The notes beneath the pieces were generated by a model. It worked only from the letters and a program-made list of their open reading frames with translations, was not told where the DNA came from and ran no database searches. From Dermacoccus nishinomiyaensis (lineage in GTDB: Bacteria > Actinomycetota > Actinomycetes > Actinomycetales > Dermatophilaceae), in assembly GCF_900447535.1 (NCBI RefSeq), contig NZ_UFXX01000001.1, positions 806,001 through 870,000 of the forward strand: DNA of 64,000 nucleotides. Reading direction: 5' to 3'. How positions within the stretch are numbered: the first letter of the stretch is position 1; the number at the start of each line of letters is the position of its first letter. A program made the translations under genes and the position numbers. This document shows positions 58,130 through 64,000 of this stretch, in pieces.

Positions 58130-58998
58130 GCTGTTGCCTTCTGCTTCGTGGCCACGGCGGAGCCCGAGGCCTTCGGGGGGTGGGGTGCGCGCACGCGCAC
58201 GATGAACATCGGCAGGACGATCGCGATGTAGGCAACCCAGACGGCGAGCTCGAACCACGTCGTCGCCGGTGAGAAGTTGAACGTGCCCTTGAGCAGCGTG
58301 CCGATCCACGACGACGGCGGGATCTGTTCGCTGACGTCGAACGCGAGGGAGTTGAGGCCCGGCAGCACACCGCTCTCCTGCAGGTCGTGCACGCCGTACG
58401 CGAGGACGCCGGCCGCGACGAAGATGAGGAAGCCGCCGGTCCAGGTGAAGAACTTCGACAGGTTGAGCGACAGCGCACCGCGGTAGAGGAGGCAGGCGAT
58501 GACGACGGCCGTCAGCAGGCCGAGCCCGGCGCCGATGAGCGGCGCGCTCGACGAGCCCTCCCCCGAGCTCGCAGCCTGCGTGGCTGCCCACAGGAACAGG
58601 GCCGTCTCGAGGCCCTCACGGCCGACGGCGAGCATCGCCACGACGACGAGGGAGGCGCGCGAGGCGTCCGCGGCGCGGTCGACGTGGCTCTTCAGATCGC
58701 CCGACAGGCTGCGGGCGGAGCGTGCCATCCAGAAGATCATCCAGGTGACGAAGCCGACGGCGACGATCGACAGCGTGCCACCGATTGCCTCCTGGGCCTC
58801 GAACGTCAGGCCGCGGGGGCCGTACGTGAGGGCGGCGCCGAAGGCGAGGGAGATCGCGATGGCGGCGGCGACGCCGAGCCAGATGCGCCCGAGCAGGTGG
58901 CGCCGACCCGACTTCACCAGGTAGGCCACGAGGATGACGACGACGAGCGACGCCTCCAGCCCCTCTCGAAGCCCGACCAGATAGTTGCCGAACACCAC
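58126..58998 (-). CDS. efeU: Iron permease EfeU (FTR1 family)
   Basis: A 290-residue membrane protein with seven segments and two REGLE motifs (LREGLEASLVV near 10 and GREGLETALFL near 125), the iron-binding sites of the Ftr1/EfeU family. The start is GTG 58998 or GTG 58995, with GAGGAG just upstream. A DtxR/IdeR box lies 22 bp upstream, so transcription is likely iron-repressed. It heads efeU-efeO-efeB. Confidence 0.96.
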   Translation of the reverse strand: MVFGNYLVGLREGLEASLVVVILVAYLVKSGRRHLLGRIWLGVAAAIAISLAFGAALTYGPRGLTFEAQEAIGGTLSIVAVGFVTWMIFWMARSARSLSGDLKSHVDRAADASRASLVVVAMLAVGREGLETALFLWAATQAASSGEGSSSAPLIGAGLGLLTAVVIACLLYRGALSLNLSKFFTWTGGFLIFVAAGVLAYGVHDLQESGVLPGLNSLAFDVSEQIPPSSWIGTLLKGTFNFSPATTWFELAVWVAYIAIVLPMFIVRVRAPHPPKASGSAVATKQKATA

Positions 58999-59019
58999 GC
59001 ACTCCTCACAGCCAAACGT

Positions 59020-59038
59020 TTAGGTAAGGCAAACCTAA
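59020..59038 (-). promoter_or_regulatory. DtxR/IdeR iron box upstream of efeU
   Basis: TTAGGTAAGGCAAACCTAA is a 19-bp palindrome close to the DtxR/IdeR consensus TTAGGTTAGSCTAACCTAA. Its position immediately before efeU predicts repression by iron-loaded regulator. Confidence 0.88.
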
Positions 59039-59270
59039 AGCATGGAGGAGTCTGAGAGTGCATCGGGGTGCATGAGGGCATGGTGATGTGACGTGATTCG
59101 CGTCGCGAGGAGGTGATGTGGGGCCCACGACCCCGATGTGGCGGAGGCGGGCGGCTCAGCGCGCGGAGCAGGGGCGTCATGAGCGAGACATGGGCGTGAC
59201 ATCGGCGCGCGACGACATGGCGTCGCCTTAGCACGGCAGCGCAGCGCACGCCGCGGTCGAGCCGCTTCGG

Positions 59271-59344
59271 TGCCCCCGGCGAGATTCGAACTCGCGACCT
59301 AGAGATTAGAAGGCTCTTGCTCTATCCAGCTGAGCTACAGGGAC
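59271..59344 (-). tRNA. tRNA-Arg (anticodon TCT)
   Basis: A complete cloverleaf: acceptor GTCCCTG with CGGGGGC (two G-U pairs), anticodon loop CTTCTAA read as TCT, and T-arm GAGTTCGAATCTC. CCA is not encoded. It lies downstream of tRNA-His with a terminator between. Confidence 0.96.
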
Positions 59345-59370
59345 TCACCCGCCGAGAGCGGGTAAACAAG

Positions 59371-59394
59371 AAAACCCCCAGATCGCTCTGGGGG
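59371..59394 (-). terminator. Terminator between tRNA-His and tRNA-Arg
   Basis: The stem CCCCCAGA/TCTGGGGG (59375-59382 with 59387-59394) has a 4-nt loop and is followed on the transcript by UUUU. It is a rare classic intrinsic terminator in this window. Confidence 0.8.
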
Positions 59395-59406
59395 CCACTT
59401 GCTTGG

Positions 59407-59480
59407 GGTGAGTAACGGGACTTGAACCCGCGACATCCTGGACCACAACCAGGTGCTCTACCTGCTGAGCTATACCCACC
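59407..59480 (-). tRNA. tRNA-His (anticodon GTG)
   Basis: A complete cloverleaf: acceptor GTGGGTA/TACTCAC, anticodon loop TTGTGGT read as GTG, and T-arm GGGTTCAAGTCCC. A G is encoded at the -1 position and C at 73, as expected for tRNA-His. Confidence 0.97.
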
Positions 59481-59567
59481 ATGCGCCGTCCACGTCACCG
59501 TGTCAGGCAGCGCGGACGAATATACCCGAAACAGGGCCGCCGCGCCCAATCAGGGACGCGTCCGGCG

Positions 59568-60188
59568 TCAGGGGCCAACCTCGTAGCGCTTGGCGATGAC
59601 CTGCGCCTCGTTCGACGTCGGGCCGGGAGCGGGCACGAAGACAGCCTCGCGATAGTAACGCAGCTCCGCGATCGACTCGCGGATGTCGGCGAGGGCGCGG
59701 TGGCCGCCGTGCTTGGCGGGCGCGTTGAAGTAGGCGCGGGGGTACCAACGCCGCGAAAGTTCCTTGATCGACGACACGTCGATCGTGCGGTAGTGCAGGT
59801 GCCCCGCGAGCTGCGGCATGTCGCGCTCGAGGAAGCCGCGGTCGGTCGAGACCGTGTTGCCACCGAGCGGCGCCTTCCCCGCCTCGGGCGCATGCTGCAT
59901 GACGTACTCGAGCACGAGCGCCTGCGCTTCCTCCATGCTGACCCCTTCGTCGAGCTCGGCGAGCAGCCCGGACCTGGTGTGCATGTCGCGCACAAAGTCA
60001 CCCATCTGCTCGAGGGCTGCCGGCTCGGGCTTGATGACGACGTCGACGCCGTCACCCAGCTGGTTCAGCTCGAAGTCGGTGACGAGCGCGGCTACCTCGA
60101 TGAGGGCGTCGTTCTCCAGGTCGAGGCCCGTCATCTCGCAGTCGATCCAGACGATGCGGTCGGTGTGGGCGCGGTCGTTGTCAGTCAC
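59568..60188 (-). CDS. orn: Oligoribonuclease
   Basis: A 206-residue DEDDh 3'-5' exoribonuclease that degrades 2-5-nt RNAs, including pGpG. The catalytic residues are in [18 protein letters not shown] and [12 protein letters not shown] chose the GTG at 60188 because TAGGAT lies 7 nt upstream, a strong leaderless signal; ATG 60197 would add three residues. Confidence 0.95.
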   Translation of the reverse strand: MTDNDRAHTDRIVWIDCEMTGLDLENDALIEVAALVTDFELNQLGDGVDVVIKPEPAALEQMGDFVRDMHTRSGLLAELDEGVSMEEAQALVLEYVMQHAPEAGKAPLGGNTVSTDRGFLERDMPQLAGHLHYRTIDVSSIKELSRRWYPRAYFNAPAKHGGHRALADIRESIAELRYYREAVFVPAPGPTSNEAQVIAKRYEVGP

Positions 60189-60226
60189 GGCGAACATCCT
60201 AGCGAGCCTCGCCCCCGCCATGACGA

Positions 60227-60263
60227 TGCCGCCCCACCCCGCGCTCGGCGGGGTGGGGCGGCA
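60227..60263 (-). terminator. Hairpin terminator after YihY-like gene
   Basis: A perfect 14-bp stem (TGCCGCCCCACCCC with 60250-60263) and 9-nt loop lie just past the stop of the YihY-like gene and upstream of orn. Confidence 0.8.
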
Positions 60264-60296
60264 ACGTCACGGCGGCGAATCGCGCTGAACAGGTGC

Positions 60297-61889
60297 TCAG
60301 TTCGCCGTGGTGTTCGAGAACCAACGGCGACGGCGCTCCTCGCGCTCCGCCGTCACGGCGCGGTACTCGCGCGTGTTCGGGTGCTCGTAGCGGTTGCGGG
60401 CATTCTCGACCTCGGCCCACTTCTCCTCGAGCGGACGCTCGGCCTCGGCCTTCTTGCGCTCCTTCGCGCGCTCGGCCTCCGCCTTCTTCTGCTCGGCCTC
60501 GACCTTGTGACGCTGCGCGTCACGACGCTCCCGCTCCTCACGCTTGTGGCGGCTCTCGGCGAGCGCACGACGGCGACGCACCTCGCGCGCCTCGGCGATC
60601 TCCGCCGCCTCGCGCTCCGCGGCGTCGTCCGTGGCGCGACGACGCGTCACGCCGTCCGCGCGTGAGACGCCGGAGCCGTCCGCGAGGTCGGGGGCCTCGT
60701 CCTTCGTGGCCGCGGCGAGCGCCGGAGCCGCTTCCTGCGTCTTCGACTGCGGACGCGTCGGACGCTTCTCGCTCGAGCCGGCCTGAGCGGCCATCGTGCG
60801 CTCGTCGGAACGCTCCTTGGGAGCCTCGGGCAGCATCGTGCGGACGGCCTCGTCCGGCACGCCGGACGACAGGCGCAGGGGGTGGGCCTGCTCGACGAGC
60901 GCGTCGTACTTCTCTGCCTTCTTGTCGATGCCCTTCTCATCACGCACGGGCAGGAGGATGAGCTCTTCGGCCGGGTAGCCGGTCTTCAACTGGCGCGTGC
61001 GCAACGTCTCGGAGTCGAACTCCGCACCGAAGAGCATGGCGAGGTTCGTGATCCACAGCCACAGCAGCAGGATGATCGGCGTCGCCATCGGGCCGTACGT
61101 CTTGCCGTAGTTGCCCATGTTGGACACGTACCAGGCGAAGGCGATCGTCCCGATCGCCCAGATCACGAACGCGAGGACGGCGCCCGGGTTGAACATCGCC
61201 TGCTTGAAGGGACGCTTCACGTTCGGCGTACCCCAGAACAGCAGCGAGATGATGAAGATGACGACGACGATGACGAACGGCACCTTCGCCCAGTCCCACA
61301 CCGTCGCAGCCTGCGTGCCGAGACCGACGGAGTCGAAGATCTGCTCCGCGATGCCACCCGAGACGACGAGCGAGAACGCGGCGAGGATCGCGAGGACGAA
61401 CGCCACGATCGTCACGAAGTAGAGCCACAGCCGCAGCTTGAAGACGGGGCGGCCCTCGGCAACGTCGTAGATACGGTTGCTCATGCGCGAGAAGGCGTTG
61501 ACGTAGCCCGACGCCGACCACAGCGACAGCAGGATGCCGAGGATGAAGGCGAGGCCGGCGCCGCCGCCCTGCAAGTTGTTGATGAAGGTCGTGAACCCCT
61601 CGGGGATGTCGTCCTTGTTCTTGCCGACGATCTCCGCGATGGCTTCGATGACGCTGTCCGTCGTCTTCTGCCCGTTGCCGAACAGCCCGATCGTCGAGAC
61701 CGCCGCAATGATGGCGGGGAACATCGCCTGCACCGAGTAGTAGGTGAGCGACGCGGCCAAGTCGGTGCACTGGTCCTGCGAGAACTTGGCCGCAGCGCGC
61801 TTGAACGCGACCTTGTAGTCGGGTTTGGCGTCGAGCTTCGGCGGATCGCCGTACGGGCGCTCCACTCCGGCTTCAGGAAGGCTCGTCAT
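60297..61889 (-). CDS. YihY/BrkB family membrane protein with long charged tail
   Basis: A 530-residue protein. The N-terminal ~320 residues are a YihY/BrkB domain with six membrane segments, starting at DLAASLTYYSVQAMFPAIIAAV and including IILLLWLWITNLAMLFGAEF. The last ~170 residues are a highly charged coiled coil rich in Arg, Glu and Ala (REAAEIAEAREVRRRRALAE, RHKREERERR). The tail probably lies in the cytoplasm and could bind nucleic acid or protein. GGAGA precedes the ATG. It is the second family member in this window. Confidence 0.9.
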   Translation of the reverse strand: MTSLPEAGVERPYGDPPKLDAKPDYKVAFKRAAAKFSQDQCTDLAASLTYYSVQAMFPAIIAAVSTIGLFGNGQKTTDSVIEAIAEIVGKNKDDIPEGFTTFINNLQGGGAGLAFILGILLSLWSASGYVNAFSRMSNRIYDVAEGRPVFKLRLWLYFVTIVAFVLAILAAFSLVVSGGIAEQIFDSVGLGTQAATVWDWAKVPFVIVVVIFIISLLFWGTPNVKRPFKQAMFNPGAVLAFVIWAIGTIAFAWYVSNMGNYGKTYGPMATPIILLLWLWITNLAMLFGAEFDSETLRTRQLKTGYPAEELILLPVRDEKGIDKKAEKYDALVEQAHPLRLSSGVPDEAVRTMLPEAPKERSDERTMAAQAGSSEKRPTRPQSKTQEAAPALAAATKDEAPDLADGSGVSRADGVTRRRATDDAAEREAAEIAEAREVRRRRALAESRHKREERERRDAQRHKVEAEQKKAEAERAKERKKAEAERPLEEKWAEVENARNRYEHPNTREYRAVTAEREERRRRWFSNTTAN

Positions 61890-62063
61890 GAGTCGTCTCC
61901 GGTGTGTTGTGGTCAGAACTGTTCTGTCTCGAATCTATCGCCCCGATCGCGCCGCGTCCCATCCCCCGCTGGGCGCGTCGGAGGCGTATCGTGTTGCGCC
62001 GCACGCGAGGCGCGGCTCGAAGTTGGCCCGAAGTGCCGCTGTCGTCTATAGTTCTTTCTCGTT

Positions 62064-62139
<76 letters not shown>

Positions 62140-62186
62140 GAAAAGCCGTTACAGCCGAACGACGTTCGACGTCGGCGCCGCGGTGT

Positions 62187-62222
62187 CGAAGGGCCGGTGA
62201 ACACGTGTTCACCGGCCCTTCG
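62187..62222. terminator. Perfect 36-nt palindromic terminator
   Basis: CGAAGGGCCGGTGAACAC is followed at once by its exact reverse complement. It lies between tRNA-Lys copy 1 and the small gene at 62290 on the other strand, so it can terminate both. Confidence 0.8.
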
Positions 62223-62289
62223 CCGTGCGCCTTGACTGCGACACGACGTCACGCCAGGTCGGTTCGACGATCATCGGCGACGGGAACGC

Positions 62290-62439
62290 TCAGTCGGCGT
62301 CGTCGGTGGAGATGACGTCCGCCTGCGAGTTCAGCTCGTGGGCCGGCACCCCCATCTCCTTCTCGGCGTCGCTCTGCTCGTCTCGCGTCGTGTTCTCCTC
62401 GTTCGCGGACGTGGCGTTGTTGTCGTTCTCACCGGGCAT
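62290..62439 (-). CDS. Small acidic hypothetical protein (49 aa)
   Basis: The peptide MPGENDNNATSANEENTTRD continues in the same Asp/Glu/Asn-rich style to ISTDDAD. It has a strong ribosome site (GGGAGG 6 nt before the ATG) and its own terminator at 62187-62222, which supports expression. It is too short and too biased in composition for a family assignment; it is probably disordered and cytoplasmic. Confidence 0.6.
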   Translation of the reverse strand: MPGENDNNATSANEENTTRDEQSDAEKEMGVPAHELNSQADVISTDDAD

Positions 62440-62577
62440 GGTTGCCTCCCTGCGTTGACGGCGTTCACTGTCGCCTCAACCCTTTCACGGGGCGCCCCGG
62501 GCCGCCATCACCTTGCGGTTGATGCCCGACCCGGCACAGGCGCCTCACGAGCCGGGGCACTCGAACCCGAGCATGCG

Positions 62578-62607
62578 AGAAGGCCCACCGTGAACGGTGG
62601 ACCTTCT
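62578..62607 (-). terminator. Hairpin terminator after tRNA-Lys copy 2
   Basis: AGAAGGCCCACCG (62578-62590) pairs with CGGTGGACCTTCT (62595-62607) with one mismatch around a TGAA loop. Confidence 0.7.
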
Positions 62608-62613
62608 CCGGAG

Positions 62614-62689
<76 letters not shown>

Positions 62690-62781
62690 AACGAGGAGAA
62701 ACACTACATGAACGGCAGGTGCGAGGCCAAATTCGTGTCAGCGCCTGCGCCTCCCCCGTCGCGACGGCTCGGAGAAACACG

Positions 62782-62815
62782 CGTGGCCCGCTCGTCGCGG
62801 GACGAACGGGCCACG
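62782..62815 (-). terminator. Hairpin terminator after DUF3618 gene
   Basis: CGTGGCCCGCTCGTC pairs with GACGAACGGGCCACG with one mismatch. It lies just past the DUF3618 stop. Confidence 0.7.
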
Positions 62816-62842
62816 TCGGGGGGCGCCGTGGGGCGCCCAGTG

Positions 62843-63103
62843 TCAGGATCGAAGGCGCTTCGCGAGGCCGACGAGCACGAGCAGCCCACCGAGGCCGCCG
62901 AGACCCATCGCGACACGGTCGGAGCGCAGGTCGCCGTCAGCAGTGCGGGTCGCGTCGGTCAGCGCGAGGCGAGCGCTCTCGGTCTGACGCTTGGCGATCT
63001 CCTTCGGCTGCGCGCGGAACGCGAGCTCGTCGATCGTGCCGGCGAGGCGCGAACGCGACGCGGCGAGCTCAGCTTCGATCTGCTTGGCCGTCTTGGGTGC
63101 CAT
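62843..63103 (-). CDS. DUF3618 domain-containing small membrane protein
   Basis: An 86-residue protein with the DUF3618 pattern KTAKQIEAELAASRSRLAGTIDELAFRAQP and one C-terminal membrane segment (MGLGGLGGLLVLVGLA). The family is actinobacterial and its function is unknown. AAGGAGA precedes the ATG. It is divergent from the bcp gene. Confidence 0.85.
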   Translation of the reverse strand: MAPKTAKQIEAELAASRSRLAGTIDELAFRAQPKEIAKRQTESARLALTDATRTADGDLRSDRVAMGLGGLGGLLVLVGLAKRLRS

Positions 63104-63190
63104 GGTGGGTCTCCTTGCCACATGCGGAAAACTAGGATCTTGACTCAAAGGTTAACGCACCAGACGGATTCGCTCAGGAGGACTTCACCC

Positions 63191-63661
63191 ATGGCACGCC
63201 TCGAAGCTGGTACACGCGCCCCCGACTTCACGCTGACGAGTGACGCCGGCACCCAGATCTGCCTTGGCGACTACGCCGGCCGCAAACTCATCATCTTCTT
63301 CTACCCCGCCGCGATGACGCCAGGATGCACCACGGAGGCCTGCGACTTCCGCGACTCGCTCGCACCGCTGCAGGCCGCGGGCTACGAGGTCATCGGCATC
63401 AGCCCCGACGCGCCCGCCAGGCTCGCGACGTTCGTCGAGAAGGAGCAGCTGACGTACCCGCTGCTGTCGGACGAGTCGAAGACGACACTCGAGGCGTACG
63501 GCGCCTACGGCGAGAAGAAGCTGTACGGAAAGCCCGTCGTCGGCGTCATCCGTTCGACGTTCGTCATCGACGAGAACGGCGTCATCGAGCTCGCGCGCTA
63601 CAACGTCAAGGCCACCGGACACGTCGCGTCACTGAAGAAGGCCCTGAAGTTCGAAGCCTGA
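63191..63661 (+). CDS. bcp: Thioredoxin-dependent thiol peroxidase (Bcp/PrxQ)
   Basis: A 156-residue peroxiredoxin that reduces hydroperoxides. The peroxidatic Cys is in PAAMTPGCTTEACDFRD with the resolving Cys five residues later, the PrxQ arrangement. APDFTL opens the fold. CAGGAGG precedes the ATG; longer in-frame readings run back through tRNA-Lys and are rejected. Confidence 0.95.
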   Translation: MARLEAGTRAPDFTLTSDAGTQICLGDYAGRKLIIFFYPAAMTPGCTTEACDFRDSLAPLQAAGYEVIGISPDAPARLATFVEKEQLTYPLLSDESKTTLEAYGAYGEKKLYGKPVVGVIRSTFVIDENGVIELARYNVKATGHVASLKKALKFEA

Positions 63662-63714
63662 GCGCGCCCTGACGCAGGGTGGGCGCGGCCCCGCCGCGGT
63701 TCTGCCCCACGCAG

Positions 63715-63776
63715 GATGGCGGACAACTCACGTGTAAGCCCGTCACGACTCGCCTCCTCGTGAGTTACCTGCCATC
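63715..63776. repeat. Palindromic element, family B copy 2
   Basis: GATGGCGGACAACTCAC (63715-63731) pairs with GTGAGTTACCTGCCATC (63760-63776) with three mismatches around a 28-nt loop. The loop is the same length as that of copy 1 at 44537-44598 and about two-thirds identical. It lies between bcp and tRNA-Leu. Confidence 0.65.
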
Positions 63777-63835
63777 CTGTGCAAGCGTCGGCGTCGGCAT
63801 GGGCTCGGACGACGTGACGTAGGATCGTCGGCGCT

Positions 63836-63916
63836 GCGCCTGTGGCGGAATTGGCAGACGCGCCAGATTTAGGTTCTGGTGTCTTAGACGTGGGAGTTCA
63901 AGTCTCCCCAGGCGCA
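63836..63916 (+). tRNA. tRNA-Leu (anticodon TAG)
   Basis: A class II tRNA with acceptor GCGCCTG/CAGGCGC, anticodon loop ATTTAGG read as TAG, a short variable arm (TGTCTTAGACG) and T-arm GAGTTCAAGTCTC. CCA is not encoded. A weak hairpin (63918-63925 with 63951-63958) follows and may terminate it. Confidence 0.96.
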
Positions 63917-64000
63917 CCGAGGACGAGGGCGGCACTCGCAGACGCGGGGCCGTCCTCGTCGCATGTCGGGTGCGGTGCTCGGGTGGGCTCGAGTTGACGG

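Overview
This 64 kb window is chromosomal DNA from a high-GC Gram-positive actinobacterium. The evidence is the very high G+C, frequent GTG and TTG starts, the mycothiol-world Rv2466c-like oxidoreductase, paired ClpP1/ClpP2, DUF4233 downstream of folC, a translational ileS T-box, and many starts preceded at 6-7 nt by a -10-like hexamer (leaderless transcripts). The mix of genes would fit the Dermacoccaceae/Intrasporangiaceae group, but that placement is a guess. Most genes are housekeeping, and I see no phage, insertion sequence, CRISPR array or restriction system.

Layout. 1-6.3 kb: partial dapB, a PhoD-like phosphatase coupled to a YihY/BrkB membrane protein, then pnp and rpsO. 6.4-11.6 kb: the cell-wall elongation operon mreB-mreC-mreD-mrdA, every junction a 4-bp overlap. 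Where rodA is expected there is only a truncated, frameshifted ECF transporter S-component. 11.8-20.3 kb: a broken DUF2087 gene, a DksA-type zinc finger gene, ndk, and the tightly coupled ileS-folC-DUF4233-uppP operon under a T-box. 20.6-22.7 kb: an SDR enzyme, a DUF6584 gene, a short scar of a glmS 3' end, and an orphan Tdi1-like immunity protein. 22.9-34.7 kb: valS, clpX, then a ugpAEBC-type ABC importer on the opposite strand, then clpP2, clpP1 and tig. The importer splits the usual tig-clpP1-clpP2-clpX block. 34.8-44.5 kb: tRNA-Pro and tRNA-Gly, a small antitoxin-like protein, a PP2C phosphatase, rpiB, a DsbA-like oxidoreductase, pepN, mscS, truncated haemoglobin and a GH13 glucosidase. 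44.6-55.4 kb: a Gfo/Idh/MocA oxidoreductase, two thioesterases with a coupled unknown, GNAT, ettA, ssb and a pair of dynamin-like GTPases. 55.6-59.0 kb: the EfeUOB iron importer behind a DtxR/IdeR box. 59.3-64 kb: tRNA-Arg, tRNA-His, orn, a second YihY protein, two identical inverted tRNA-Lys genes, small proteins, a Bcp peroxiredoxin and tRNA-Leu.

Working together: MreBCD and PBP2 serve lateral wall growth, and UppP recycles the undecaprenyl carrier. ClpXP1P2 and trigger factor form the proteostasis set, with a ClgR-like site before clpP1. EfeU, EfeO and EfeB form one iron importer. The most unusual sequence is non-coding: four ~62-72 nt palindromic elements lying at gene 3' ends, in two sub-families whose arms differ but stay complementary, plus a twin 12-bp palindrome between ileS and the SDR gene.
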